A stretch of DNA of 64,000 nt, taken from contig NZ_JAAAPJ010000010.1 in the NCBI RefSeq assembly GCF_009909145.1, forward strand, positions 310,001-374,000, given 5' to 3'. Below, piece after piece: positions 9,775 to 18,130 of the stretch. A program made the translations under genes and the position numbers. How positions within the stretch are numbered: the first letter of the stretch is position 1; each line of letters starts with the position of its first letter. The notes beneath the pieces are model-generated. The model did no database searches. It was given only the letters and a program-made list of their open reading frames with translations, and was not told where the DNA came from. Origin of the DNA: Corallococcus silvisoli (lineage in GTDB: Bacteria; Myxococcota; Myxococcia; Myxococcales; Myxococcaceae).

Positions 9775-11030
9775 GGCGTGAGGGCCGCGTCGGCCTCCTC
9801 CGACGGGGGCGTGATGCCGAGGCTCGCCATGTAGCCCCGGTAGAAGCGCGGCCCGAAGGGCACGGAGAAGAGCCTGTCCCGGAGCGCGTCCTCCACGGCG
9901 CCCCGGGCCGCCATGGTGGACTCGGTCCAACGCAGGCCACCCGCGTCCACCACCTCTCCCGCGCGGGTGACGGCGAAGGGCGCCTCGCGGCCGGTCGTCC
10001 GCAGGAAGTAGCCCCGGCCCGGCGGCAGCGACACCACCAGCGGGCGCTCCCGCTCCTTGTGCAGCTCCACCACCCGGATGCCGCGGGCATCCTCCACCCA
10101 CAGCCGGCCCGAGAGGCCCGTGGGCACCAGCAGGTAGCCCAGCGACGCGGCGCTGCCCAGGTCCGTCAGCGCGAACGAGCGGTCCAGCGCGGGCGGCTGG
10201 ATGAACACGCGCGGCTGCCCGCGCACATCGTCCATGCCCTGGCTCGCGGCGGCCACGAAGGCCCGCAGCTCCGCGTAGTCCACCTTGCCATCGCCGTTGA
10301 CGTCTCCCGCGCCCGACAGCGCCGAGCGCACCATGTGGCTGAAGACGCCGGAGCGGATGGCGCTCCACTCGTGGCTCTCCTGCTCCGACGACGTGGACAG
10401 CACCACGCCCACCTGGGGGAAGCGCTCCAGCTCGCGGTTGCCGAGCAGTCCCTTCACCGCGTCCACGTACGCGGGGCCCACGGGCAGCGCGCCGCGCGAG
10501 TGGACGAAGAAGTACGAATCACACGCGTCCACGATGAGCTGGATGAACGCCGCCTTGCTCGGCGCGAGCACCCGCGCGTACAGCTGCGTCCGCGTCAGCG
10601 GCCCGTCCAGCAGGCTCACCGCCCCTTCGCCCGCGGCGCCGCGCTTGCCGTGGCCCACGAAGACGAAGGACAGCACCGGCACCGCGCCCCGGGCCCGGTC
10701 CTCGGCCATGCGGTCGTTCAAGCGGGCGAGCGCCTCCTCCAGGGCGGGGTGCGTGGGCGGGCGCGTCTTCGCGGCGAGCCCCGGGTGCAGGGCCTGCGTG
10801 TCGCTGTCCAACACACTCAGGAGCACCACCTCGCGCGAGCGTGGGGCGAACAGCTCGTAGTACCGGGCCCCGTCGTCGTCCGCGTAGCGCAGGGGGGCCT
10901 GTGATGGCTCGGTGCCCGTGTTGCTGGCCACGATGAGGGCGTAGTGCACCTGCTCGGGCGCCGCGCTCGCCGCGGTTCCGAGCAGGAGGAGCACACCCAG
11001 GGCCAGGGTCCTGTGGGACGGCGATCGCAT
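9771..11030 (-). CDS. Secreted caspase-like (peptidase C14) protein with an EF-hand loop
   Basis: A 419-residue protein with a signal peptide (cleavage near residue 23). The C14 caspase fold follows: an ALIVASNTG strand at the start, the catalytic His in FVGHG (His127) and the catalytic Cys in VDACD (Cys170). At residues 243-254 the sequence DVNGDGKVDYAE matches a canonical calcium-binding EF-hand loop, so activity may depend on calcium. The C-terminal third is a beta-rich domain of the kind seen next to caspase domains in myxobacteria. It is the first gene of a three-gene operon and is transcribed away from an ECF sigma/anti-sigma pair 122 bp away. The substrate is unknown. Confidence 0.82.
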   Translation of the reverse strand: MRSPSHRTLALGVLLLLGTAASAAPEQVHYALIVASNTGTEPSQAPLRYADDDGARYYELFAPRSREVVLLSVLDSDTQALHPGLAAKTRPPTHPALEEALARLNDRMAEDRARGAVPVLSFVFVGHGKRGAAGEGAVSLLDGPLTRTQLYARVLAPSKAAFIQLIVDACDSYFFVHSRGALPVGPAYVDAVKGLLGNRELERFPQVGVVLSTSSEQESHEWSAIRSGVFSHMVRSALSGAGDVNGDGKVDYAELRAFVAAASQGMDDVRGQPRVFIQPPALDRSFALTDLGSAASLGYLLVPTGLSGRLWVEDARGIRVVELHKERERPLVVSLPPGRGYFLRTTGREAPFAVTRAGEVVDAGGLRWTESTMAARGAVEDALRDRLFSVPFGPRFYRGYMASLGITPPSEEADAALTP

Positions 11031-11122
11031 GGGGAGTGGCGCGGTGCGCTGTGAGAAAGGATGCCATGGGGCGCGTCCGACAATCCACCGGAGGCCGCTC
11101 GCGACAACATGCGGATGACGGG

Positions 11123-11139
11123 ACCGCGACGGTCGCGGT
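11123..11139. promoter_or_regulatory. Perfect 8-1-8 inverted repeat just before the ECF sigma gene
   Basis: ACCGCGAC, one base, GTCGCGGT forms a perfect palindrome whose end lies 13 nt before the sigma factor start codon, in the 122-bp space between the divergent sigma and caspase operons. It could be an operator for a dimeric regulator, or a hairpin in the 5' end of the sigma mRNA. No clear -35/-10 pair was recognised nearby. Confidence 0.4.
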
Positions 11140-11152
11140 AAGCCCTTGAGGG

Positions 11153-11782
11153 ATGGAGTGGGATGACGACACGCTGCGCCGTTTTCGCGAAGGCACCCCG
11201 GAGGTGTTGGCGGAGGTGTATCGCGCGCACGCGGAGCCGCTCGCCCGCCTGCTCAAGGCGGCCGCATGGCGGGGAGCCTTCACCCGCTTGAGGAGCGCGA
11301 TGGAGCTGGAGAACACGCTGCTGGAGACCTTCGCCCGCGCGTTCGAGCCCCGCACGCGCGCGGCCTACAACGGCACGCGCCCCTATGCCCACTTCCTGAT
11401 GGGCATCGCGCGCAACGTGCTCCTGGAGCAGTCGCGCGAGCGCGAGATGGTGGGGCGTGACGAGCCCTTCGAGGGCCTCACCGACGCGTCCGCCGAGGAT
11501 GGCGGCCTCGCGGAGCTCCTGGAGGACCGCGAGGTGGAGGCGCTGCTCGCGGCGTTCAAGGAGGGGCTGTCGCGTGAAGAACACCGGCTGTTCGAGCTGC
11601 GCTTCGGCGAGGGCGTGGCCCAGGAAGAAGCGGCCACGGCGCTGGGCCTCACGCGCATCCAGGTAAGGCGGCGCGAGTTCGGTTTGAAGTCGAGGCTGCT
11701 GGGGTTCCTCCAGGCGAAGGGATACCTCCAGGATCTGCGGACGCAGGGCTGGAGCTTCTTCACGCGGCGGGGTGCGCGATGA
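11153..11782 (+). CDS. ECF-type RNA polymerase sigma factor
   Basis: A 209-residue sigma-70-family protein. Region 2 is recognisable in the first 100 residues (EVYRAHAEPLARLL...LENTLLETFARAFEPRT...YAHFLMGIARNVLLEQ). Region 4 follows, with a helix-turn-helix around residues 140-190 (LFELRFGEGVAQEEAATALGLTRIQVRRRE). Region 3 is absent, as expected for an ECF factor. It overlaps the downstream zinc-finger anti-sigma gene by 4 bp, the usual arrangement for a regulated pair. The divergent caspase-like operon is the most likely target. The ribosome site (GAGGG) sits unusually close to the ATG, so the true start may differ slightly. Confidence 0.85.
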   Translation: MEWDDDTLRRFREGTPEVLAEVYRAHAEPLARLLKAAAWRGAFTRLRSAMELENTLLETFARAFEPRTRAAYNGTRPYAHFLMGIARNVLLEQSREREMVGRDEPFEGLTDASAEDGGLAELLEDREVEALLAAFKEGLSREEHRLFELRFGEGVAQEEAATALGLTRIQVRRREFGLKSRLLGFLQAKGYLQDLRTQGWSFFTRRGAR

Positions 11783-12546
11783 GCGGATGTGACGACCGCC
11801 AGGCGAAGCAGCGGATGTCTGCCCTCTTCGAGAAGGGCCGGGACGCGCTGGACGCGGAAGACTTCGAGCGCCTGCGCGCGCACCTGACGACGTGCCCCGG
11901 ATGTCAGGAGGCCTACAACCGGCTCTCGCGCGTGGAGTCGGTGCTGGAGCAGCGAGTGCTCCCCCAGGCCCGGAGCGCGCTCCTGGAGCAGGCGCTGTTC
12001 GCGCGGATGGCGAAGGCTGGGGGGCCCGCGACGCGTCCGGTGGCGGAGAAGCGGAAGTGGTTCGCCTCGCCCCTGTTCATGCCCCTGTCGCTGGGGGCGG
12101 CCGCGGTCGCGGTGGCGTTGGTCGCGGTGGCGCCATCGCTCGAGCGTCGTGAGACGCCGGAGTGGCAGGCGCGCTCGGCGGCTCCGGGAGAAGGCGCCTG
12201 GGGCGTGCGGGCCTTCTGCATCGCGCCCACGGGCGCGGTGCTCGCGGAGGCCGGTCCTGGTGGAACGCTGGCGTGCGCGGAGGGCAACGCGGTGCAGTTC
12301 AGCTACACCGCGCCAGAGCGCGTGCGCCTGTCGGTGGAAGGCACGTCCCAGGCGGGAGAGCCGCTGCGCTTCTTCCCCGGTGAAGGCGCGGCCCCGGAAG
12401 TCGCCGCGGGCGTGGACGTTCCGCTGTCCTTCAGCACGCCGGTGCGGGGCGGATGGCTGACGGGCCCCGTGCCGGTGCGCGCGCGCTTCACCGACGCGCA
12501 GGGCCGCACGCTCGCGGACACGCAGGTGACGCTGACGCCGCGCTGA
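11779..12546 (+). CDS. Zinc-finger transmembrane anti-sigma factor
   Basis: A 255-residue protein with an N-terminal ZAS-type zinc motif, His35-x3-Cys39-x2-Cys42 (HLTTCPGC), as in many anti-sigma factors. One membrane segment follows (about residues 96-117), then a roughly 135-residue extracytoplasmic domain. The layout fits a protein that holds the sigma factor in the cytoplasm and senses an envelope signal outside. The ATG lies inside the sigma gene's stop (ATGA), so the two proteins are made together. The outer domain is not a family I recognise. Confidence 0.8.
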   Translation: MSGCDDRQAKQRMSALFEKGRDALDAEDFERLRAHLTTCPGCQEAYNRLSRVESVLEQRVLPQARSALLEQALFARMAKAGGPATRPVAEKRKWFASPLFMPLSLGAAAVAVALVAVAPSLERRETPEWQARSAAPGEGAWGVRAFCIAPTGAVLAEAGPGGTLACAEGNAVQFSYTAPERVRLSVEGTSQAGEPLRFFPGEGAAPEVAAGVDVPLSFSTPVRGGWLTGPVPVRARFTDAQGRTLADTQVTLTPR

Positions 12547-12592
12547 GCCCCGGGGCTCGGCGCGGGAACGCCGCGGCTCCCGCAACGAACAA

Positions 12593-12622
12593 CCCCTCCC
12601 CCGTGTGGACACGGGAGAGGGG
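12593..12622. terminator. Hairpin after the sigma/anti-sigma operon
   Basis: A C-rich arm ending in CCCGTGT pairs with ACACGGG and a following G-rich arm around a 2-nt loop (GG), about 45 nt after the anti-sigma stop. There is no T-run, as is common in GC-rich genomes, so termination is inferred from position and stem strength. Confidence 0.5.
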
Positions 12623-12653
12623 CGGGGACCGCCGTGCCTTGTGGGGTCCGTGA

Positions 12654-12926
12654 CTACGGACGCGGGACACGGCGCTCCACTGCCGCGGTGCCGGTGTCCT
12701 GGGGGGAGCGTTTGAAGAAGCCCTTCATCTTCACGCTCCAGGTGCCGGCGGTGGGGTTCGAGATGGGGACGGATTCGGCGACGGAGGTGCCTTCACCGAG
12801 GGATGCGACGAGCTCGTCCGTGGGGTCGTAGACCTCCAGGTCCAGGTCCGGGTCCAGGTCATGGGCGGGGTTGCCCCAGGTGGGGGGGATGCGCGGGGCG
12901 CCCGCGGGCACCGCGAGCGCATGCAT
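12654..12926 (-). pseudogene. Remnant of the C-terminal PPC-like domain of a secreted serine protease
   Basis: The minus-strand frame reads like the end of a bacterial pre-peptidase C-terminal (PPC) or subtilisin-type P-like domain: an Asp-rich DLDLEVYDP core, then ELVAS, then NPTAGTWSVKMKGFF. Such domains normally follow a signal peptide and a peptidase domain, and neither is present. Only about 90 codons remain and no frame to the right continues the homology, so this is probably a decayed gene end. The rest of the 611-bp space between the anti-sigma and acyltransferase genes (12547-13157) holds one hairpin and nothing else I recognise. Confidence 0.45.
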
Positions 12927-13157
12927 GTGTTCGGCGGCGCGCGGCCCTGCCCCGCGACAGCCAACGCTTCATGGGGTTGCTCTCCGAGGGGTGACGCGGC
13001 TTCCAGCCCGCGCACGAAAAAGAGGTGTCGCGGGCAAGGCGCCCTGGATCGCGGTCTCCTCGGATTGTTCCGTTTGGGTTGAAGCTGACCGGCTGCCTCG
13101 GAAGAGGGTCCTTCCGGCCCCTCAGGGTGACAGTGTCCGGAGTGGGGCGGGTCCGAG

Positions 13158-14516
13158 GTGGGTCGCCGGTATACAGTCCGTCCTGTGTTCTATGCGTGTG
13201 TGCGGGCGGTGATGGCGCTGGCCCTGAGGCTCTTCTACCGGGTGAAGGTGAACACCCCGGGGGAGGCGCCGTCGGGTCCGGTGCTCTTCGTAGGCAACCA
13301 TCCGAACGGGCTCATCGACCCGGCGCTGGTGTTCATCCTCACGCGTCGCCAGGTGACGTTCATGGCGAAGGCGCCGCTCTTCAAGCTGCCCGTCATCGGG
13401 TGGCTCCTGCGGGGGTTGGACGCGTTGCCGGTGTACCGCAAGCAGGACGACCCGACGCAGATGGGGCGCAATGAAGGGACGCTGGACGCGGCGAAGGGCG
13501 CGCTCGTGCAGGGGCGGGCCATCACCATCTTTCCGGAGGGCAAGAGCCATTCGGAGCCCGCGCTCGCGGAGCTGAAGACGGGCGCGGCGCGCATCGCGCT
13601 CAACGCCGCGCGCGAGGGCGCTCCGGTGCGCATCGTCCCGGTGGGGCTCACCTACGCGGAGAAGAACGTCTTCCGCAGCGAGGTGCTCATCGACCAGGGG
13701 GCGCCCATCGACGTGGCGGCCTTCCTGCCGAAGGACGCCGCGTCGGAGCAGGACGCGGTGCGCGCGCTGACGGAGCGGGTGGCGGAGGGGCTGCGCTCGG
13801 TGACGCTCAACCTGGAGCAGTGGGCGGACCTTCCGGTGGTCCACGTGGCGGAGCAGCTCTATGCGTTCCGCCAGGGTGGCACTCTGGCGCCGGAGCGGCT
13901 GCGGCTGTGGGCGCGCGGAGTGCGGCTGTTCCGAGCGGAGGAGCCGGAGCGCTATGAGCGGCTGCGGCAGCACCTGTCCTCCTTCGGCCATCGGATGTCG
14001 CTGGTGCAGGCCACGCGTCCGGAGGAGCTGTCCGTGGAGTACCGCCCGGCCAACGTGGTGCCCTTCGTGGTGAAGACGCTGCTGCGGCTGGTGTTCGGGC
14101 TGCCGTTGTTCGCGGTGGGGCTCGCGCTGTTCGCGATTCCGTATCCGCTGCCCCGGATGGCGGCGCGGCGCGCGGAGCTGGACATCCAGGCCACGGTGAA
14201 GTTCCTCACCGCGGTGGTGGTGTCGCTGGTGTGGTGGTGGGGCCTCACCGCGGTCGCGGCGGTGGGGGGCGGGTGGGGCTGGGGGCTTGGGACCTTCGTG
14301 GGGGTGCCGTCGCTGGCGCTCTTCACGTTGTCGTTCGCGGAGCGCTGGGATGCCATCCGTCACGACCTGGAGCTGTTCTTCACGCTGGGCAACCGGAAGC
14401 GGCTGAAGGCCCGGCTGCTCGCGGAAGGGGAGCGGCTTGCGGGGGAGGTGGAGCGGGTGGCGGAGGAGTACCGGCCGAGGATCGAGGTGCCCGAGGCCTC
14501 GCCCGTCGTGCGGTAG
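13158..14516 (+). CDS. PlsC-type glycerolipid acyltransferase
   Basis: A 452-residue membrane protein with an N-terminal 1-acyl-glycerol-3-phosphate acyltransferase domain. The acyl-transfer His is in NHPNGLID (block I, about residues 47-54) and block III is FPEGKSH near residue 125. The HPNGLID spacing is one residue longer than the classical HX4D. About 250 extra residues follow, with two or three membrane segments between roughly 300 and 400 (for example VVPFVVKTLLRLVFG and FLTAVVVSLVWWWG) and a charged C-terminus. The size fits the larger acyltransferases that use either glycerol-phosphate or dihydroxyacetone-phosphate-like acceptors, but the substrate cannot be assigned. In-frame GTG/ATG codons at 13185, 13200 and 13212 are alternative starts. 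Confidence 0.8.
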   Translation: MGRRYTVRPVFYACVRAVMALALRLFYRVKVNTPGEAPSGPVLFVGNHPNGLIDPALVFILTRRQVTFMAKAPLFKLPVIGWLLRGLDALPVYRKQDDPTQMGRNEGTLDAAKGALVQGRAITIFPEGKSHSEPALAELKTGAARIALNAAREGAPVRIVPVGLTYAEKNVFRSEVLIDQGAPIDVAAFLPKDAASEQDAVRALTERVAEGLRSVTLNLEQWADLPVVHVAEQLYAFRQGGTLAPERLRLWARGVRLFRAEEPERYERLRQHLSSFGHRMSLVQATRPEELSVEYRPANVVPFVVKTLLRLVFGLPLFAVGLALFAIPYPLPRMAARRAELDIQATVKFLTAVVVSLVWWWGLTAVAAVGGGWGWGLGTFVGVPSLALFTLSFAERWDAIRHDLELFFTLGNRKRLKARLLAEGERLAGEVERVAEEYRPRIEVPEASPVVR

Positions 14517-14639
14517 ACGCGCGGGCCGTGGCGGCCCGGAAGATCCGCCGATGCCGTCGAAAAACCCGCCCTGCTGGGGGCCTTGGGCCGGTCGTTAGAT
14601 TTCCTCCAGGAATCAACGACAGCTCAAGGGAGCAGGGCA

Positions 14640-15593
14640 ATGGCGACATACGACGTGGTCATCGTGGGAGGCGGTCCGGGAGGGCTCAACGCCGCGCTGT
14701 ATCTGGGGCGCGGGCGCAGGGCGGTGCTGTTGTGTGACGCGGGCACGCCCCGCAACGCGGCGGCGGAGCACATGCACGGCTTCGGGTCGCGCGACGGCAT
14801 CCCGCCCTCGGAGTTCCGGCGCATCAGCCGCGAGCAGCTCCGGGCCTATCCGAACGTGGAGGTGCGCGACACGCGGGTGGGCTCCGTGGAGAAGCATGAA
14901 GGGGGCTTCCGCGTGGCGCTGGGCGACGGGAGCACGGTGGACACGCGCCGGCTCCTCCTCGCCGTGGGCATGGTGGACGTCATGCTGGACATCCCCGGCT
15001 ACAAGGAGCTGTGGGGCCCCAGCATCTTCCAGTGCCCGTACTGTCACGGCTGGGAGGTCCGGGACCAACCCCTGGGCGTGTTGCTCACGGAGCCGCAGTA
15101 CCTGGACCACGCGGCCGTCATCCAGAACTGGTCACAGGACACGACGGTCTTCACCCATGGCGCGTTCGCCATGACGGCCGAGCAGCGTGAGAGACTCCAG
15201 GCCCTGGGCATCGGCCTGGAGGAGCAGCGGATCCGCGCGCTCCACGGGAAGGACGGCCATCTGGAGGCGGTGGAGCTGGAGGACGGGACGCGGGTGGCGC
15301 GCAAGGTCATGTTCTCCGCGCCGCCGCAGCGACAGTCGGAGCTCGTGACCCGGCTGGGACTGGCACTGGATGAGCAGGGCTTCGTGAAGGTGGGCCCGGT
15401 GGGCGAGACGTCCGTGCCGGGCATCTCCGCCGTGGGGGATATGACGACGCGTCTCCAGGGTGCGCTCATGGCGGCCAGCGCTGGCGCTGTCGCGGCGGCC
15501 ATGATGAACCACGGCCTCATCCAGGAGGACGCGGACCGTCGCTACACGGCCGTGACGGGGAAGCCTCCGGCCTCGAAGCAGAAGCCGCACTGA
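14640..15593 (+). CDS. FAD-dependent thioredoxin-reductase-like oxidoreductase with a CPYC redox pair
   Basis: A 317-residue flavoprotein starting at ATG 14640 behind an AAGGGAG ribosome site. An N-terminal FAD-binding motif (GGGPGG, residues 10-15), a CxxC pair (Cys132, Cys135, in CPYCHG) and a C-terminal FAD motif (ISAVGDM) place it in the low-molecular-weight thioredoxin reductase group. The second dinucleotide motif (GGGxSA/G type), expected after the CxxC for NADPH binding, is not visible; the region reads PLGVLLTEP instead. That pattern, with CPYCHG, is closer to the GliT/HlmI/DepH dithiol oxidases than to true thioredoxin reductases. It stands alone, so the thiol substrate is unknown. 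Confidence 0.8.
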   Translation: MATYDVVIVGGGPGGLNAALYLGRGRRAVLLCDAGTPRNAAAEHMHGFGSRDGIPPSEFRRISREQLRAYPNVEVRDTRVGSVEKHEGGFRVALGDGSTVDTRRLLLAVGMVDVMLDIPGYKELWGPSIFQCPYCHGWEVRDQPLGVLLTEPQYLDHAAVIQNWSQDTTVFTHGAFAMTAEQRERLQALGIGLEEQRIRALHGKDGHLEAVELEDGTRVARKVMFSAPPQRQSELVTRLGLALDEQGFVKVGPVGETSVPGISAVGDMTTRLQGALMAASAGAVAAAMMNHGLIQEDADRRYTAVTGKPPASKQKPH

Positions 15594-15648
15594 GGCCCGC
15601 GCACGCGGTCGTGAGGCCACTTTTGCCGGTGTTTGCCGCGTGAGGCCC

Positions 15649-15866
15649 GGCGTGGCTTCCCGGCCGGTGTTCGCTTCGCGGGGCCATGCGCGAAATCGCC
15701 TCTGGCTTCGCGGGGCTCGGCATGGCTTCCCGGTTGGTGTTCGCTTCGCGGCCCTTGCGCGAAATCACCTCTGTCTTCGCGGGGCTCGGCGTGGGCTTCC
15801 CGGAAGGTGTTGGCGTCGCGAGGCCATGCGCGGCATCACCTCGGGCGGTGTTCGCTTCGCGAGGCT
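15649..15866. repeat. Degenerate tandem repeat of about 70 bp, roughly three copies
   Basis: Copy 1 (15649-15718) and copy 2 (15719-15787) each run from GGCRTGGCTTCCCGG through GTTCGCTTCGCGG and a GCGCGAAATC core to CTTCGCGGGGCTC. Copy 3 starts at 15788, is less well kept, and is followed by another partial GTGTTCGCTTCGCGAGGC block. Units of 70 and 69 bp are not multiples of three and every frame is poor, so it is not coding. It fills most of the 317-bp space between two convergent genes (15594-15910), where I see no classical terminator. Confidence 0.65.
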
Positions 15867-15910
15867 GCCGCGGCCCGCGGGGCGTTCGCCTCGTGCAGGC
15901 GCTGCGTGGC

Positions 15911-16738
15911 TCAGCTGGCGGACGGCGCGCGGTGCTGCCGGCGCCACGCGGCGGGCGTGAGTCCCTCCGAGCGCCGGAACAAGCGGATGAAGTGCGTGGG
16001 GTCCGCGTAGCCCACGCGCTCGGCGATGATGTCCACGCGCTCGTCGGTGGACAGCAGCCGCCGCCGCGCTTCCGCGAGCCGTCCGGAGATGATCCACTCC
16101 ACCGCGCTCTTGCCCGTGGCCTGTTTGATCGCTGTCGTGACGTGAGAGGGAGAGCGGTTCACGGCGGCGGCCACTTCGCGCAGCGAGATGGGCTCCAGGC
16201 AGTGCCGTTCGATGAACGAGAGCGCTTCCCCCGCGAGTGACGCCCGCATGTCCACGGGCGTCCACGCGCTCGCGCGAGCCACCTCCGCCAGCACCAGCGA
16301 GAACAGGCTGCGCGTCACCTGCTCCCCCAGCGGACGGTGCTGCGTGAGCGTCTCCTCACGCAGCTCCGACAGCAGGCGCACCAGGTGCTCCTGACGACTG
16401 GAAGGAATCGATACGACGGCGGAGGCACCCTGGCGCACGCGCTCGAAGGGCTCCAGCAGCGGAGCTACCTCCGTCCGGGCGAACGCGGACGGATGGAACC
16501 CGAGGCCCCAGGCCTCCGCCCGCTCGGCCATCACCATCCGGTGCTTCTCCCCAGAGGGGATGAGCATCACGTCGCCCGGGGACAGGGTGAAGCGGGTGCG
16601 TTGATGGATGACGGCCCGGCCGCCCGTGTAGAGGGCGAGGACGGCCTGGGGATGCGACGCGACATGGGCGGAGGGCGTGGGGTGGCTGCGCCCGCATGCC
16701 ACGAACACAGGGGCCGAGGATGCGTGCAAGGGATGCAT
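15911..16738 (-). CDS. AraC-family transcriptional regulator
   Basis: A 275-residue protein from ATG 16738 (a GTG at 16756 would add 6 residues). The N-terminal half is a cupin-like sensing domain (LSPGDVMLIPSGEKHRMV). The C-terminal 100 residues hold two helix-turn-helix motifs of the AraC type (ISLREVAAAVNRSPSHVTTAIKQATG, then VDIIAERVGYADPTHFIRLFRRSEGLTPAAWRR). The MFS transporter gene upstream on the same strand is 115 bp away, so this may be a regulator of that transporter. The ligand is unknown. Confidence 0.88.
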   Translation of the reverse strand: MHPLHASSAPVFVACGRSHPTPSAHVASHPQAVLALYTGGRAVIHQRTRFTLSPGDVMLIPSGEKHRMVMAERAEAWGLGFHPSAFARTEVAPLLEPFERVRQGASAVVSIPSSRQEHLVRLLSELREETLTQHRPLGEQVTRSLFSLVLAEVARASAWTPVDMRASLAGEALSFIERHCLEPISLREVAAAVNRSPSHVTTAIKQATGKSAVEWIISGRLAEARRRLLSTDERVDIIAERVGYADPTHFIRLFRRSEGLTPAAWRRQHRAPSAS

Positions 16739-16852
16739 GGGTTGCCCGGCAGCCACGAAATGCCTCCGCTTCCTTCCCTGGCGAGCAGCGAACCTGCCCG
16801 CACGACCGGATGGGGGCTCGGATGCATTCCGCGCCCCTGCGTTTCTCCCGGC

Positions 16853-18130
16853 TCAGGCCTGCGCGCGGGGCACGGCCTCCCGGAACAGCTTCGCGCCCAG
16901 CAGGAGCGCCAGTCCGCCCAGCAGCACTGGCACCGCGTTGATGGCGATGGCGGTGTGGAGGCTGGCCATGTCGGCGATCTGCCCGATGAGCGTGGGCGAG
17001 ATGGCGTCCCCCAGCATGTGGATGCACAGCACGTTGAGGCCCATCGCGAAGGCGCGGAACGCGGGCGGCACGCAGTTGACGATGGCGGCGTTGATGGGCC
17101 CGCTGTTGAGGAAGATGAGGAACTGCGCCACGCCAATGGCCGCGAACGTGAGCGCCGTGTCCTGCAGGTTCACCGCCAGGTACATGCACGGCGCCGCGAG
17201 CAGCAGGCCCACGCCGGACATCCACAGGCCGCCACCCACGCGCTTGCGGTCCAGCCTGTCGCCCAGCCAGCCGCCGGCCACGGTGCCGGTGAGGCCCGCC
17301 ACGGCGGTGATGGCGCCGAAGACCAGCCCCACGCGGCCCGGATGCTCCAGCCACAGGTGCCGCTCGCGCACCAGGTACGTGGGCATCCAGAACGCCAGCC
17401 CGCCAATGGAGAACGTCATCAGCGTGTAGCCGGCCGTCGTCGCCCAGAAGGCCATGTTGCGGCCCAGCCCCTTGAGGCCTTCCATGAAGGGCAGCTTCAC
17501 CGTCGCTTCCGGCCCGTCCATGGCACCGCGTCGCGGCTCCGGCATGAAGAAGGCCATCGTGCCCAGCACGAGCCCGGGCACGCCGCCCGCGAAGAACGCC
17601 GCGTGCCACGAATACGTCTGCGTCAGCCACCCGCCCAGGCCGTAGCCCATCGCGGAGCCCACCGGGATGGCGATGTAGAAGTACGACAGCATCCGCGTGC
17701 GCTGCTCGCGCGGGTAGAGGTCGGAGATGATGGACGGAGCCACCGCGCCGTAGCCCGCCTCGCCAATGCCAATCACCGCGCGCGCCAGCAGCAGCGCGGT
17801 GAACGAGGCCGCCAGGCCGCTGGCCCCGGTGGCCAGGCTCCACAGGACGACGCCGCCCGCCACCAGCAGCCGGCGCGGTACCCGGTCTCCCAGGAAGCCT
17901 CCCAGGGGCGAGGCCAGCATGAACACGATGATGAAGACGGTGCCCAGCAGGCCCGACTGCGCGTCGTTGATGCCGAAGTCCTTCTGAATCTCCGGCAGCG
18001 CCACGGCGATGATGTACCGGTCGAGGTAGTTGACCAGGTTGATGAGCGTGAGGATGAACAGCGCGTAGCCCGCGCGCACGGACTGCGTGGCGGACGCGCT
18101 GGACGAAGCGGTGGGGGAAGAGGCGTTCAT
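16853..18130 (-). CDS. Major facilitator superfamily transporter, spinster-like
   Basis: A 425-residue integral membrane protein with twelve predicted membrane segments. The first (GYALFILTLINLVNYLDRYI) is the pattern of the spinster/sugar-phosphate-like MFS branch, followed by the loop 2-3 motif GGFLGDRVPRR and a second GGWLGDRLDRKR between the halves. Members carry sphingolipids, lysophospholipids or organic acids; nothing here fixes the substrate. The ATG overlaps the stop of the preceding Ppx/GppA gene by 4 bp, so the two are coupled. An AraC regulator lies downstream. Confidence 0.87.
   Translation of the reverse strand: MNASSPTASSSASATQSVRAGYALFILTLINLVNYLDRYIIAVALPEIQKDFGINDAQSGLLGTVFIIVFMLASPLGGFLGDRVPRRLLVAGGVVLWSLATGASGLAASFTALLLARAVIGIGEAGYGAVAPSIISDLYPREQRTRMLSYFYIAIPVGSAMGYGLGGWLTQTYSWHAAFFAGGVPGLVLGTMAFFMPEPRRGAMDGPEATVKLPFMEGLKGLGRNMAFWATTAGYTLMTFSIGGLAFWMPTYLVRERHLWLEHPGRVGLVFGAITAVAGLTGTVAGGWLGDRLDRKRVGGGLWMSGVGLLLAAPCMYLAVNLQDTALTFAAIGVAQFLIFLNSGPINAAIVNCVPPAFRAFAMGLNVLCIHMLGDAISPTLIGQIADMASLHTAIAINAVPVLLGGLALLLGAKLFREAVPRAQA

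Noticed and set aside
15633..16240. Plus-strand open frames across the tandem repeat and the AraC gene
   Set aside because: Repeat units of 70 and 69 bp break any frame, and the second half is antisense to a clear AraC regulator.
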